The position numbers and the translations under genes are program-made. The notes under the pieces are model-generated. The model did no database searches and was not told where the DNA came from. It saw only the letters and a list, made by a program, of their open reading frames with translations. 41,062 nt of DNA from Actinospica acidithermotolerans (GTDB taxonomy: Bacteria > Actinomycetota > Actinomycetes > Streptomycetales > Catenulisporaceae): contig NZ_JAGSOH010000070.1 of the NCBI RefSeq assembly GCF_018139625.1, forward strand, positions 1 through 41,062, in the 5' to 3' direction. Positions 7,702-15,399 of the stretch are shown piece by piece. The first letter of the stretch is position 1. Each line of letters starts with the position of its first letter.

Positions 7702-7751
7702 GAGCGTGCGCTGGCACGCTCGTAGCCTCGGCTGACGGGTCGGGCCGAGGC
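7702..7751 (+). terminator. Two tandem hairpins after the two-component operon
   Basis: The first is GAGCGTGC-GCTG-GCACGCTC (7702-7721), a perfect 8-bp stem with a tetraloop. The second is GCCTCGGC-N11-GCCGAGGC (7725-7751), also 8 bp. They begin 63 bp after the regulator stop and are the likely termination site. Confidence 0.5.
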
Positions 7752-8089
7752 AGGCCATGCATGCGCGCAACGTCGCGCTCGTTATGCGTCGCTCGATAGG
7801 GGCACGCCTCATGCGTCGCCCCGCGTCGTGCGTCGCGTCCCACGCACCGCTCGGCATGGGTCGTGAGTCGGGCGTCGCCCCCTCGCGCGTCGCTCGTCAT
7901 GGGTTACGTGTCGTGCGTCGCGCCCCATACACCGGCTCGACATGGGGCACGCCTCGCGGGTCGCCCGTCGCGGGCCACGCGTCGTCCGTTGCTCGTCTCG
8001 GGTCCCGACATGCGCCGCTCGTCTTGGGTCCCGACATGCGCCGCTAGTCCTGGTTCCCGTGACATGCGCAGCTCGAAATGGATCCCGTG
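7752..8089. other. Gene-free, degenerate CGTCGC/CATGGG-rich stretch
   Basis: This gap between the two-component operon and the DUF3151 gene has no convincing gene. It is full of degenerate short motifs such as GCGTCGC and TCATGGGT at irregular spacing and ends in the ordered repeat described at 7992-8099. Open frames here are arginine/serine/proline-rich by-products. Confidence 0.6.
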
Positions 8090-8099
8090 TCATGCGCGC
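7992..8099. repeat. 26-28-bp tandem repeat (4 units) overlapping the DUF3151 stop
   Basis: Units start at 7992, 8018, 8044 and 8072. Units 1 and 2 differ at one base (CTCGTCt/cTGGGTCCCGAC type), and units 3 and 4 diverge progressively toward the gene. The last unit contains the DUF3151 stop codon (TCA on this strand, 8090-8092) and its last two codons. Confidence 0.8.
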
Positions 8100-8497
8100 T
8101 TGAGCGGGGCGCTCGGGTCGCTGTCGGAGAGGAAGGACGTGCAGCGCTCGGCCTCCTCGAGCTCGCCGATCTCGCCGGCGGCCTCGGACAGGGCGCGCAG
8201 CGCGCGCAGGAAGCCCTGGTTCGGCTCGTGGGACCACGGGATCGGGCCGTGGCCCTTCCAGCCGTTGCGGCGCAGCGCGTCGAGGCCGCGGTGGTAGCCG
8301 GTGCGGGCGTAGGCGTACGCCGTGACGGCCTCGCCCGCGTCCAGGGCCTGCTCGGCGAGGAGCGCCCAGGCCAGCGAGGACGCCGGGCAGGAGGCGGCGA
8401 CCTCCTTCAGCGGCGTCCCGGCGTCCAGCAGTCCTTGGGCCCGCGGGTCGGCGGGCAGGAAGGTGGGTGGCGGGCCGGCGATCAAGTTCTCAGGCAT
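8090..8497 (-). CDS. DUF3151 family protein
   Basis: A 135-residue soluble protein of a family almost confined to actinobacteria. It shows the conserved core I associate with DUF3151: 'ASSLAWALLAEQALDAG', 'AYAYARTGYHRGLDALRRNG', 'WKGHGPIPWSHEPNQGFLRA' and 'SDSDPSAP'. The molecular function is not known. The ATG at 8497 has no Shine-Dalgarno sequence; TAGACT, the textbook streptomycete -10, lies 6 nt upstream on the minus strand, so the mRNA is probably leaderless. The region where its -35 should be is the 24-bp tandem repeat. Its 3' end lies in another repeat. Confidence 0.85.
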   Translation of the reverse strand: MPENLIAGPPPTFLPADPRAQGLLDAGTPLKEVAASCPASSLAWALLAEQALDAGEAVTAYAYARTGYHRGLDALRRNGWKGHGPIPWSHEPNQGFLRALRALSEAAGEIGELEEAERCTSFLSDSDPSAPLKRA

Positions 8498-8503
8498 GTG
8501 AGA

Positions 8504-8509
8504 AGTCTA
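8504..8509 (-). promoter_or_regulatory. -10 box (TAGACT) of the DUF3151 gene
   Basis: Reading the minus strand, TAGACT is followed by 6 nt and then ATG. No TTGACA-like -35 is visible; that position falls in the tandem repeat. Confidence 0.5.
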
Positions 8510-8522
8510 GGCCGCCGTCCGC

Positions 8523-8658
8523 GCCGCTTCGGCACCGGCCGTCTGCGCCGCTCCGGTACCGGCCGTCCGCGCCGCTCCGGCACCGGTCGTCCGCGCTGCC
8601 CCGGTACCGGCCGTCCGCGCCGCTCCGGCACCGGCCGACCGCGCCGCCCCGGCACCGC
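8523..8658. repeat. 24-bp tandem repeat, about 5.7 units, intergenic
   Basis: Units of the form GCCGCTCCGGTACCGGCCGT + CCGC start at 8523, 8547, 8571, 8595, 8619 and 8643 (partial). They alternate between GGTACC and GGCACC cores; CCGGTACCGG is itself a perfect palindrome. The array fills the gap between the permease stop and the DUF3151 promoter. Two 11-bp copies of GGGATCGAACC follow before the permease stop. Confidence 0.85.
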
Positions 8659-8685
8659 ATCGGGATCGAACCGGGATCGAACCGC

Positions 8686-10176
8686 TCAGGCGGCGAGTTC
8701 GGCGATGGGAGCTTCGCCGTTGAGCTCGCCCTCGAGCTCGTCCTCGGACGCGAGGCGGGCCTTGCGCTGGTAGTAGGGGACCTTCTTGGTGACGTACCAG
8801 GCCATCGGGATCAGGCCCAGCGCGAGGGCGCCGATGCCGATCCACTTGGCGCCGGCGGTCAGGCCGCTGCCGCTGAGGTTCTCGATCAGGGTGAAGGCCA
8901 TGAAGGCGGAGCCGAGCAGCGGGAGGAAGCCGATGAACAGGGCGTTCGAGAGCGAGGTGAAGACCTGCTTGCGGTACGCGACGGTCACGGCGAGGGCGGC
9001 CAGGCAGTAGTAGACGGCGATCTGCAGGCCGATGGCGTTGATCGCGTCGGTCATGATCGTGCTGATGGAGCCTATGAAGGCGGAGGCGACGAACAGGATG
9101 AGGCTGACGACGGTGACGGCGGCGGTCGCGATGACCGGGGTGCGGCGCTTGGCGTCGATCTTGCCGAAGGCCTTCGGCAGCGTGTTGTCGCGGCCCATGG
9201 CGAACAGCGAGCGGGAGACCTGGATGAGCGTGGTCTCGAGGGTCGCGATGGTGGAGAGCATCACGGCGACGATCATCAGCTTGCCCATGACCGACCCGCC
9301 GACGGCCGACGCCAATGCGGTGGAGATGGCCGTGCCCTGGTTCTGGATGTCGCTGCCGGAGAAGAACAGGTTGATGTCGACCGTGTAGAGCTCGAACAGC
9401 GCCCACACGATCACGACGCCGATGATGCCGCCGAGGTTGGCGAGCTTGGAGTGCTTGGACTCCTCGTTGAGGTTGGCGGTGACGTCCCAGCCCCAGTAGT
9501 AGAACGCCGCGACCAGCGCCGCGGCCGCGAAGCCGGAGACGCCGCCGAAGTGGGTGGGGGAGAACCAGCTCCAGGAGAACGCGGCGCCGTGCCGTCCGGA
9601 CTCGTGGAACAGCGCGGCGACCCCGACGACGATCAGCACCGCCACCTCGATCGCTGACATGATCCACTGGGCTTTGGTGGTGATCGCCACGCCGGCCGCC
9701 ACGATCACGGCCATCACCAGGAACCAGATCGCGCCCACGGCGGTGATCGTGCCGGTGGACCACGTCTTGTTCTCGTTGAACAGCGAGAGCGTGGCCTGGC
9801 CGGCCGGGACGGCGGCGGCGACCATGAAGATCGTCGCGGAGACGACGACGGCCCAGCCGGAGATGAAGCCGAGCAGCGGGTGCAGCGCCTTGCGCACCCA
9901 CGAGTACGCGGCGCCGGCGTTCACGTCGCCGCGGCCGAGGTGGGAGAAGGCGAACGCGATGCCGAGCATCGGGATGCCGCACCAGAGCAGCGCCGCGGGT
10001 CCGGCCAGCGCGGCCGCGCCCACCAGCACCGCAGTACTCGCCGAGACCGAGTAGCCGGGCGCGGTGCCCGCTACGGCCATCACGATCGAGTCGACGCCCT
10101 TGAGGGCGCCGTGCGCCAGCTGGGCCGAGCCTGACGAGGAGGGCGTGGCCTCCCGCTGCTGAACCTGATCGCTCAT
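8686..10176 (-). CDS. APC-superfamily amino acid permease
   Basis: A 496-residue membrane protein with about 12-14 hydrophobic segments. The N-terminal 'GVDSIVMAVAGTAPGYSVSAS' spans the unwound segment-1 region typical of APC carriers, and 'NAGAAYSWVRKALHPLLGFISGW' is the family's segment-3 pattern. It probably imports an amino acid or polyamine with protons. The ATG at 10176 has GGTGGAG 6 nt upstream and is preferred over an ATG at 10347, which would add a non-hydrophobic 57-residue leader. It is transcribed away from the ABC-2 operon; the 185-bp gap holds both promoters, in which I see no clear operator. Confidence 0.85.
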   Translation of the reverse strand: MSDQVQQREATPSSSGSAQLAHGALKGVDSIVMAVAGTAPGYSVSASTAVLVGAAALAGPAALLWCGIPMLGIAFAFSHLGRGDVNAGAAYSWVRKALHPLLGFISGWAVVVSATIFMVAAAVPAGQATLSLFNENKTWSTGTITAVGAIWFLVMAVIVAAGVAITTKAQWIMSAIEVAVLIVVGVAALFHESGRHGAAFSWSWFSPTHFGGVSGFAAAALVAAFYYWGWDVTANLNEESKHSKLANLGGIIGVVIVWALFELYTVDINLFFSGSDIQNQGTAISTALASAVGGSVMGKLMIVAVMLSTIATLETTLIQVSRSLFAMGRDNTLPKAFGKIDAKRRTPVIATAAVTVVSLILFVASAFIGSISTIMTDAINAIGLQIAVYYCLAALAVTVAYRKQVFTSLSNALFIGFLPLLGSAFMAFTLIENLSGSGLTAGAKWIGIGALALGLIPMAWYVTKKVPYYQRKARLASEDELEGELNGEAPIAELAA

Positions 10177-10361
10177 GAAATCTCCACCGACATCACCGTC
10201 GTCATCGACAACGCATCTGAAAGGCCCGTCGCGCGCGGGCCTGTCGGGTGAGTACAGCATTGCTGTGACGTGCGCAACAAGAGGCTTCCCCCGCCATTTC
10301 TGTGACTTACTGTCTCGGACTTCCCCTACTGTGTGCCTATCTGTCAAGGAAGGCGGGTGAG

Positions 10362-11129
10362 ATGCGCGCGGTCGCCATCTCCGTCCAAGGTCTGTGGAAG
10401 CGGTTCGGCACGAAGCAGGCGGTGGCCGGGATCGACCTGGCGATCGAAGCCGGCTCGTTCGCCGGGCTCGTCGGGCCGAACGGCGCAGGTAAGACCACCT
10501 CGTTGTCGATGATGACGGGGCTGCTCAGGCCCGATTTCGGGCGCATTCTGATCAACGGCGTGGACGTGTGGGCCGATCCGGTCGGCGCGAAGGCGCTGAT
10601 CGGTGTGGTTCCGGCGGAGGTGCGGCTGTTCGAGCGGCTCTCCGGCGCGGAGCTGCTGGAGTACGCAGGACGGCTGCGCGGGATCCCGGCGATCGAGGCA
10701 CGGCGCCGGGCCGCGCAGCTGCTGGACGTGCTCGATCTGGCGCCGGACGCCAGGCGGCTGGTCGCCGACTACTCAACCGGCATGCGGAAGAAGGCTGCGC
10801 TCGGCAGCGCGCTCATCCACAATCCCGCGGTGCTCTTCCTCGACGAGCCGCTCGAGGGCGTCGACCCGGTCTCCGCCGAGGCGATTCGCAGGCTGCTGAC
10901 GCGCTTCGTCGGCAGCGGCTCGACGGTGCTGTTCTCCAGCCATGTCATGGAGCTGGTGGAGCAGGTCTGCGACCGGGTGTCCATCATCGATCAGGGCCGG
11001 ATCATCGCGAGCGGCACGACCGACGAGGTCCGCAACGGCAGGACGCTGCATCAGGCGTTCATAGACCTCGTGGGTGTCCGGGCGCATGACGGGGAGGGTC
11101 TGTCGTGGTTGGGCTCCTCGTCCGTCTGA
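10362..11129 (+). CDS. ABC transporter ATP-binding protein (ABC-2 export type)
   Basis: 255 residues with all nucleotide-binding motifs: Walker A 'GPNGAGKTT' (about 38-46), signature 'YSTGMRKKAALG' in place of LSGGQ, Walker B 'AVLFLDEPLEGVD' and switch histidine in 'FSSHVMELVE'. The STGM signature is common in ABC-2 exporters. AAGGAAGG 8 nt before the ATG is a strong ribosome-binding site. The permease gene overlaps its end by 25 bp. The exported substrate is not evident. Confidence 0.9.
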   Translation: MRAVAISVQGLWKRFGTKQAVAGIDLAIEAGSFAGLVGPNGAGKTTSLSMMTGLLRPDFGRILINGVDVWADPVGAKALIGVVPAEVRLFERLSGAELLEYAGRLRGIPAIEARRRAAQLLDVLDLAPDARRLVADYSTGMRKKAALGSALIHNPAVLFLDEPLEGVDPVSAEAIRRLLTRFVGSGSTVLFSSHVMELVEQVCDRVSIIDQGRIIASGTTDEVRNGRTLHQAFIDLVGVRAHDGEGLSWLGSSSV

Positions 11130-12688
11130 AGATCCGGCTCCTGCTCAACGCCTTCAAGGTCTCCACGCAGACGGCCGTCTCGTTCGTGTTCAGCAGCGTC
11201 GCCGCCGCGGCGGTCGCGCTCGGCGGGTTCGCCGGCCTCGCGGTACTGCGCGGTCAAACGGAGGCCGTCGACGTCACGACGGTCGTGTTCGCGGCGTCCG
11301 CGGTCGGCTGGCTGGTCCTGCCTCTGGTCCTGTTCGGGCTCGACAGCACGCTCGATCCGAGCACGCTCGCCCTGTTCCCGCTGCGCATCCGTCCGCTCGC
11401 GCTCGGCCTGATCGCGGCATCCGCGACCGGGGCGTGGCCGCTGGCCAACGTCGTCGGTCTGCTCGGTGTGACGGTCGGGCTCGCGGTCGGCGTCCTCGGG
11501 GTGCTGATCGCGGTGGTCGCGGTCGTGTTGCAGGTCCTGTTCTGCATCGTGCTCTCCCGTTTCGTCACGACAACCCTGGCAGGGCTGCTGCGCTCGCGCC
11601 GCGGCAAGGACTTCGCCGCGCTGCTCATCCTGCCGATCTTCGCGCTGTACGAGGTGTTCGTGCAGGTCGTGCCTCGTCTGACTGCCGAGGGGAAGATCAC
11701 CGAGAAGAGTCTTGACGGCGCCGACGCGTGGCTGCGCTGGACACCGCCGGGCCTGGCCGCGCACGCGGTCTTCGACGCGTCGACCGGGCATCCGCTGACC
11801 GGCCTGCTGCGCCTGCTGCTGCTCGCCGCGATCGTCGTCGTGCTCGGCGGGCTGTGGATCAAGCAGTTGGCGCACGCCCTGGTCACGGTCGACTCGACCA
11901 CGCACGCGGCGGCCGTCAACAGCGCGTCGCTTCGGTTCGGCAACCGCGGACTGACCGGCGCCGTCGCGGCACGGACCTGGGTGTATCAGCGCCGCGAGCC
12001 GCGGTCGCTGATCCTCTGGGGGATGGTCGTCGTGCTCGCACTGGCCACGTCGTTCGAGACGCTGCGGACGGATTACGCGTTCGGCCTGTTCAGTGCCGCG
12101 TTCTTCCTGTCGGTCTTCGCCGGCGTCTTCCACGGGAACCTGTTCGGCATGACCGGATCCGCGTTCGGGTTCGACGCCGTCGCACTGGACGGGCGCACGG
12201 CGATGCGGGCGTACTTCGCCGGATCGAACCTGGTGATCGCGGCGATCGCCGCGCCGCTTTCCGCGGTGCTGCTCTCCGCGTTGGCCGTGTACGCCCGGCA
12301 TCCGGCCACAGGCCTGCTCGCGCTGTCGATCAACCTTGCCGGGCTCGGCGCGGGGATGGCGTTCAGCAACCTCTTCAGCGCGGTGCTGGCGTATCCGGTG
12401 CAGAAGCGGCCTGGCAATCCGACGCCGAAGCCGGTCGAGGGGTACTCGATGCACGCCGTCGGGATCGGCTGCGGAAGCTTGGTCGGGACGACGCTGCTGC
12501 TCATCCCCATGATCATCGCCGTCGTCGCGACCGGTCACGTCGTGGCGGCCCTGCGGATCACGGCGCTGCTGGTCGGCGGCGCGGCGTACGGGCTGCTGAT
12601 CGCCATCGCCGGCGTGCGTATCTCGGCGCGGATCGCCGCGAAGCGCATTCCGGAACTCGCCCAGATCGCCATGCAGAGCAGGTTGTAG
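11105..12688 (+). CDS. ABC-2-type transporter permease
   Basis: A 527-residue membrane protein with about 12 hydrophobic segments, e.g. 'FVFSSVAAAAVALGGFAGLA', 'ALLLAAIVVVLGG'-like stretches and several at the C-terminus. The GTG start at 11105 follows GGGGAGGG by 6 nt and overlaps the ATPase gene. A permease of this length probably contains two fused ABC-2 halves and would work with two copies of the ATPase. The last residues (AMQSRL) and stop codon are the first unit of the 32-bp repeat that continues downstream. Confidence 0.85.
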   Translation: MVGLLVRLKIRLLLNAFKVSTQTAVSFVFSSVAAAAVALGGFAGLAVLRGQTEAVDVTTVVFAASAVGWLVLPLVLFGLDSTLDPSTLALFPLRIRPLALGLIAASATGAWPLANVVGLLGVTVGLAVGVLGVLIAVVAVVLQVLFCIVLSRFVTTTLAGLLRSRRGKDFAALLILPIFALYEVFVQVVPRLTAEGKITEKSLDGADAWLRWTPPGLAAHAVFDASTGHPLTGLLRLLLLAAIVVVLGGLWIKQLAHALVTVDSTTHAAAVNSASLRFGNRGLTGAVAARTWVYQRREPRSLILWGMVVVLALATSFETLRTDYAFGLFSAAFFLSVFAGVFHGNLFGMTGSAFGFDAVALDGRTAMRAYFAGSNLVIAAIAAPLSAVLLSALAVYARHPATGLLALSINLAGLGAGMAFSNLFSAVLAYPVQKRPGNPTPKPVEGYSMHAVGIGCGSLVGTTLLLIPMIIAVVATGHVVAALRITALLVGGAAYGLLIAIAGVRISARIAAKRIPELAQIAMQSRL

Positions 12689-12757
12689 AAGGCCGCGTAG
12701 CCATGCAGAGCAGGCTGTGGAAGGCCGCGTAGCCATGCAGAGCAGGTTGTAGAAGGG
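12668..12757. repeat. 32-bp tandem repeat copying the permease 3' end
   Basis: Units at 12668, 12700 and 12732 (partial), each GCCATGCAGAGCAGGyTGTr + GAAGGCCGCGTA. Unit 1 contains the last codons and TAG stop of the permease; unit 2 has TGG in place of TAG. Shorter GAAGGGCTACA/GAAGGGCTTGTA variants follow to 12780. Confidence 0.9.
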
Positions 12758-12787
12758 CTACAGAAGGGCTTGTAGAAGGTCGCGCGC

Positions 12788-12817
12788 ACGGGGCCGCGAT
12801 CCGCCGGGATCGCGGCC
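12788..12817 (+). terminator. Strong terminator hairpin after the ABC operon
   Basis: A perfect 13-bp stem, GGGGCCGCGATCC / GGATCGCGGCCCC, with tetraloop GCCG. It lies between the ABC operon and the convergent bL37-like gene, so it could act in both directions. Confidence 0.7.
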
Positions 12818-12931
12818 CCGACCTGTGTGGCGACAGGTACTCGGCGACAACAGCTCGCATCATGGCACGCCGAGACCCACGACCGTCCGAGGCGCGACGC
12901 GGAACGGCCCCGTTCGGCCGATTGATATGAA

Positions 12932-13003
12932 CTATGCGGGCCGGCGGCCGTGGTTGGACTTGCGGTGCCGCCTGGCCTTGCGCTTGTTGGTCTTCTTGGA
13001 CAT
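12932..13003 (-). CDS. bL37-like 23-residue ribosomal micro-protein
   Basis: A 23-codon gene, too short for most gene callers. It encodes a very basic peptide beginning MSKKTNKRKARRHRK and ending SNHGRRPA. The 'NHGxRP' tail and 23-24-residue length match what I recall of actinobacterial bL37, the small extra large-subunit protein of mycobacterial ribosomes. GGGAGG sits 6 nt before the ATG, a near-ideal ribosome-binding site, which strongly supports translation. It is divergent from the MBL hydrolase gene. Assignment rests on composition and tail motif only. Confidence 0.8.
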   Translation of the reverse strand: MSKKTNKRKARRHRKSNHGRRPA

Positions 13004-13096
13004 GGCCGGCCTCCCGTTCCGTCGGACAGATTCATGTCCCGTACCCGTCCGGATGATCCCTATTCGAGTGCTGGCTCCGCTTGTAGCATCACCGGC

Positions 13097-13852
13097 ATGA
13101 CCTTCTCGCTCACCGTGCTCGGCGCGGCCACCCCGTACCCCGCTCCCGACGCCGCCTGCTCCGGCTACCTGCTGCGCGCGGGGGCGGCCCGGGTGTGGGT
13201 GGACGCGGGGTTCGGCACGTTCGCGAACCTGCAGCGGCACATGAACCCGGCGGAGCTGGACGCGATCTGGATCTCGCACCTGCACCTCGACCACAGCCAC
13301 GACCTGCAGACGGCGTTCTACGGTCTGGCTTACGGCGGCCTGGGGCTCGAGGCGCCGATCCCGGTCTACGGCCCGCCCGGGTGGGTCGCGAAGTACTTCG
13401 GCGAGCACGCGGGGCACTTCACGGACGTGACGGAGGTCTTCGAGATGCACGAGATCGCCGAGGACTGGAGCGGCCGGGTCGGCGACCTGCGGCTGTCGGT
13501 CTGCCGGGTCGAGCACTCGCAGCCGGCGTACGGGCTGCGCGCGGAATACGAGGGTCGCGTATTGGTCTATTCGGGTGACACGGCACCGTGCGAGAGCCTC
13601 GTCGAGCTCGCGGCGGGCGCGGATCTGTTCGTCTGCGAGGCCGATTTCGACACCCCGGAGCAGCGCACCGAATACATCCTGCACTCCACCCCCGAGGAGG
13701 CGGCGCAGATGGCCAGCGACGCCGGAGTCAAGAAGCTGATGGTCACGCACGTCGCGTACAGCCTGGGCATCGAGGCGGCGACCGCCCGCGCCGCCGCCGC
13801 GTTCGGCGGCCCGACGATCTCCGCCAGGGACAACGAGACGCACGAGATCTAG
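13097..13852 (+). CDS. MBL-fold metal-dependent hydrolase (RNase Z-like group)
   Basis: A 251-residue metallo-beta-lactamase-fold protein. The start 'MTFSLTVLGAATPYP' is the first strand; the metal motif H-x-H-x-D-H is 'SHLHLDHSHD' (about residue 58); the bridging aspartate lies in 'VLVYSGDTAPCESL'; the last histidine is in 'MVTHVAYS'. The short form, without an exosite arm, fits hydrolases near RNase Z/phosphodiesterases. No substrate can be named. TAGCAT ends 7 nt before the ATG and there is no Shine-Dalgarno sequence, so it is probably leaderless. The stop codon lies in a 45-bp repeat. Confidence 0.85.
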   Translation: MTFSLTVLGAATPYPAPDAACSGYLLRAGAARVWVDAGFGTFANLQRHMNPAELDAIWISHLHLDHSHDLQTAFYGLAYGGLGLEAPIPVYGPPGWVAKYFGEHAGHFTDVTEVFEMHEIAEDWSGRVGDLRLSVCRVEHSQPAYGLRAEYEGRVLVYSGDTAPCESLVELAAGADLFVCEADFDTPEQRTEYILHSTPEEAAQMASDAGVKKLMVTHVAYSLGIEAATARAAAAFGGPTISARDNETHEI

Positions 13853-13942
13853 CGGCGGGACGGCGGGGGTTCCGGCCGCGGGACGCACGAGATCTAGCAG
13901 CGGGAGGGCAATAAATCGGGCAGCGGGCCGCGGCAGACCTAG
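13837..13942. repeat. 45-bp periodic repeat carrying copies of the MBL gene's stop
   Basis: The 24-nt head GACGCACGAGATCTAGCgGC... occurs at 13837 (the true gene end) and 13882 with one change. A third, weaker copy has AGACCTAG at 13935. The AGAyCTAG elements are at 13845, 13890 and 13935, exactly 45 bp apart. The first contains the functional TAG. Confidence 0.8.
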
Positions 13943-14056
13943 CGCGGGCACCCGGTGGCGCGCCACTGGCGAATCATCGGAACCGGTCACCCGGGCTCCC
14001 CGGGTCGGGTCAGCATGGGCGGGCAATCGCCCCCAGGACCCGCGAAGGAGCATGCT

Positions 14057-15361
14057 GTGTCCCCACAAGTCCGGACCCGCGCCGATCTCTGGCGCTGGCG
14101 TCGACATAAGATCCTGCTGATCGCCGCCGCACTGCCGCTTGTGATCGGCGGTTGGGTCACGGCGGCGATCGCGGCTCCTCCGGTCCATGGGCCGGCGCGG
14201 CCCGTGCGGTCGGTCCGGCCGGTCGCCGGACCCGATCTCGACTGCACGCTGACCATCCCGAACGCGCCTCTCACGGCTCGCGGCCTGGCGACCCCGTACA
14301 TCCTCTCGGCCACGACGCCGGCCGCCGGACCGTGCCACGAGTCGAACCCCGCGCAGTCGGCGTTCGTGCAGGCGGCGATCTACGATCCGGCCACCGGAGC
14401 GATCTCCGTATACGACCCGCTCGTCGTCGACGCGGGGCACGGCGCGGCGCTCGCCCCCAGCGTCCCGGCGATATCGGCCGACGCCGTGGTCGGTATCTGG
14501 TTCGGCTACAACGGGAACAACCTCACGATCCGGTCTGCGGGAGGGGCGGGCCTTGCGCTCGACCACTGCGTGAACGGGCTCGGCGAATCTGTCTTCTCGC
14601 AGTTCGCGTACTGCAACGCGAAGGCGTTCTTCGCCGCGGTCAACACCGGAATCGCGAAGCACAAGCTCGTGGTCCCCGCGCTCGGCACGGCGAACGACGG
14701 CCAGCCCTGCCCGACGACGCGCGACTTCTCGATCGTCGACCAGGACCAGAGCGACAACGTCACCACTCGATACCTGGTCACCGCCGGCGGCCGGACGGCG
14801 CAGGACACCCCTGCCAACGCCGCGAGATTGCGTGACGTCGACGTGCTGTCCAACCCGAGCGACAACGCCTTGCTGGACGAGTTCGTGGATCCGGCGCTGG
14901 GCTGCACGCCCTGGACCGTGCGCGACCTCGACGGCGGCGGCACGGCCACGTCCCTTGCACTGGACGAGATCCAGGCGAACGCAGACCAGGCCGGGCCCGC
15001 CGCGCTCGTGCCGCTCAACGACCCTATGACAACGGTCGGCCGGGCCCGCAGCGTCGCGAAGACCGATCTCTACCGCGTCGGCGTGGACCAGGCGCCGCTG
15101 CCGGCCGGGGAGAATCCCCGAGTCTACTGTCAGGACATGGATTCGATCCAGAGCGCGCGGCTCAAGCACGACGCGAACCTCTTCGTGGGAGCCCCGAGCC
15201 CGGACGCGGCCGCCGCGATCAACCTGTTCACCTTCCTCGCGGCCCGGCTCAGCGCCTCGTTCCACCATCTCGGCTGCGCGCGCTTCGGTCTGGCCGACCC
15301 GGTATCCTCCGAATCGGTCGACGACGCGGGCGCCGTCACGGCGGTTACCTTCGCTTCCTGA
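14057..15361 (+). CDS. Secreted protein of unknown function with eight cysteines
   Basis: I do not recognise this 434-residue protein. The GTG at 14057 is chosen because GAAGGAG lies 6 nt upstream. Residues about 9-16 are basic (WRWRRHK), followed by a hydrophobic core 'ILLIAAALPLVIGGWV' and a cleavage-like AIAA before PPV, so it should be secreted by Sec. The mature part has eight cysteines (in CTLTI, PCHE, DHCVN, YCNAK, PCPTT, GCTPW, YCQDM, GCARF), enough for four disulfides, and no further membrane segment. There is no lipobox and no known catalytic motif. It stands alone ahead of a VOC gene 38 bp downstream, possibly an operon. Confidence 0.75.
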   Translation: MSPQVRTRADLWRWRRHKILLIAAALPLVIGGWVTAAIAAPPVHGPARPVRSVRPVAGPDLDCTLTIPNAPLTARGLATPYILSATTPAAGPCHESNPAQSAFVQAAIYDPATGAISVYDPLVVDAGHGAALAPSVPAISADAVVGIWFGYNGNNLTIRSAGGAGLALDHCVNGLGESVFSQFAYCNAKAFFAAVNTGIAKHKLVVPALGTANDGQPCPTTRDFSIVDQDQSDNVTTRYLVTAGGRTAQDTPANAARLRDVDVLSNPSDNALLDEFVDPALGCTPWTVRDLDGGGTATSLALDEIQANADQAGPAALVPLNDPMTTVGRARSVAKTDLYRVGVDQAPLPAGENPRVYCQDMDSIQSARLKHDANLFVGAPSPDAAAAINLFTFLAARLSASFHHLGCARFGLADPVSSESVDDAGAVTAVTFAS

Positions 15362-15399
15362 GACGACCGAGCAGACCGACCCGAGCCGCTGGAGGCCCC

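Noticed and set aside
7757-8297. Open frames in the gap before the DUF3151 gene
   Set aside because: Arg/Ser/Pro-rich composition from degenerate repeats, no ribosome-binding site, no known domain.
8655-8690. Two GGTTCGATCCC elements on the minus strand that look like tRNA T-arms
   Set aside because: No acceptor, D or anticodon stems can be drawn around them; they are an 11-bp duplication at the end of the permease gene.
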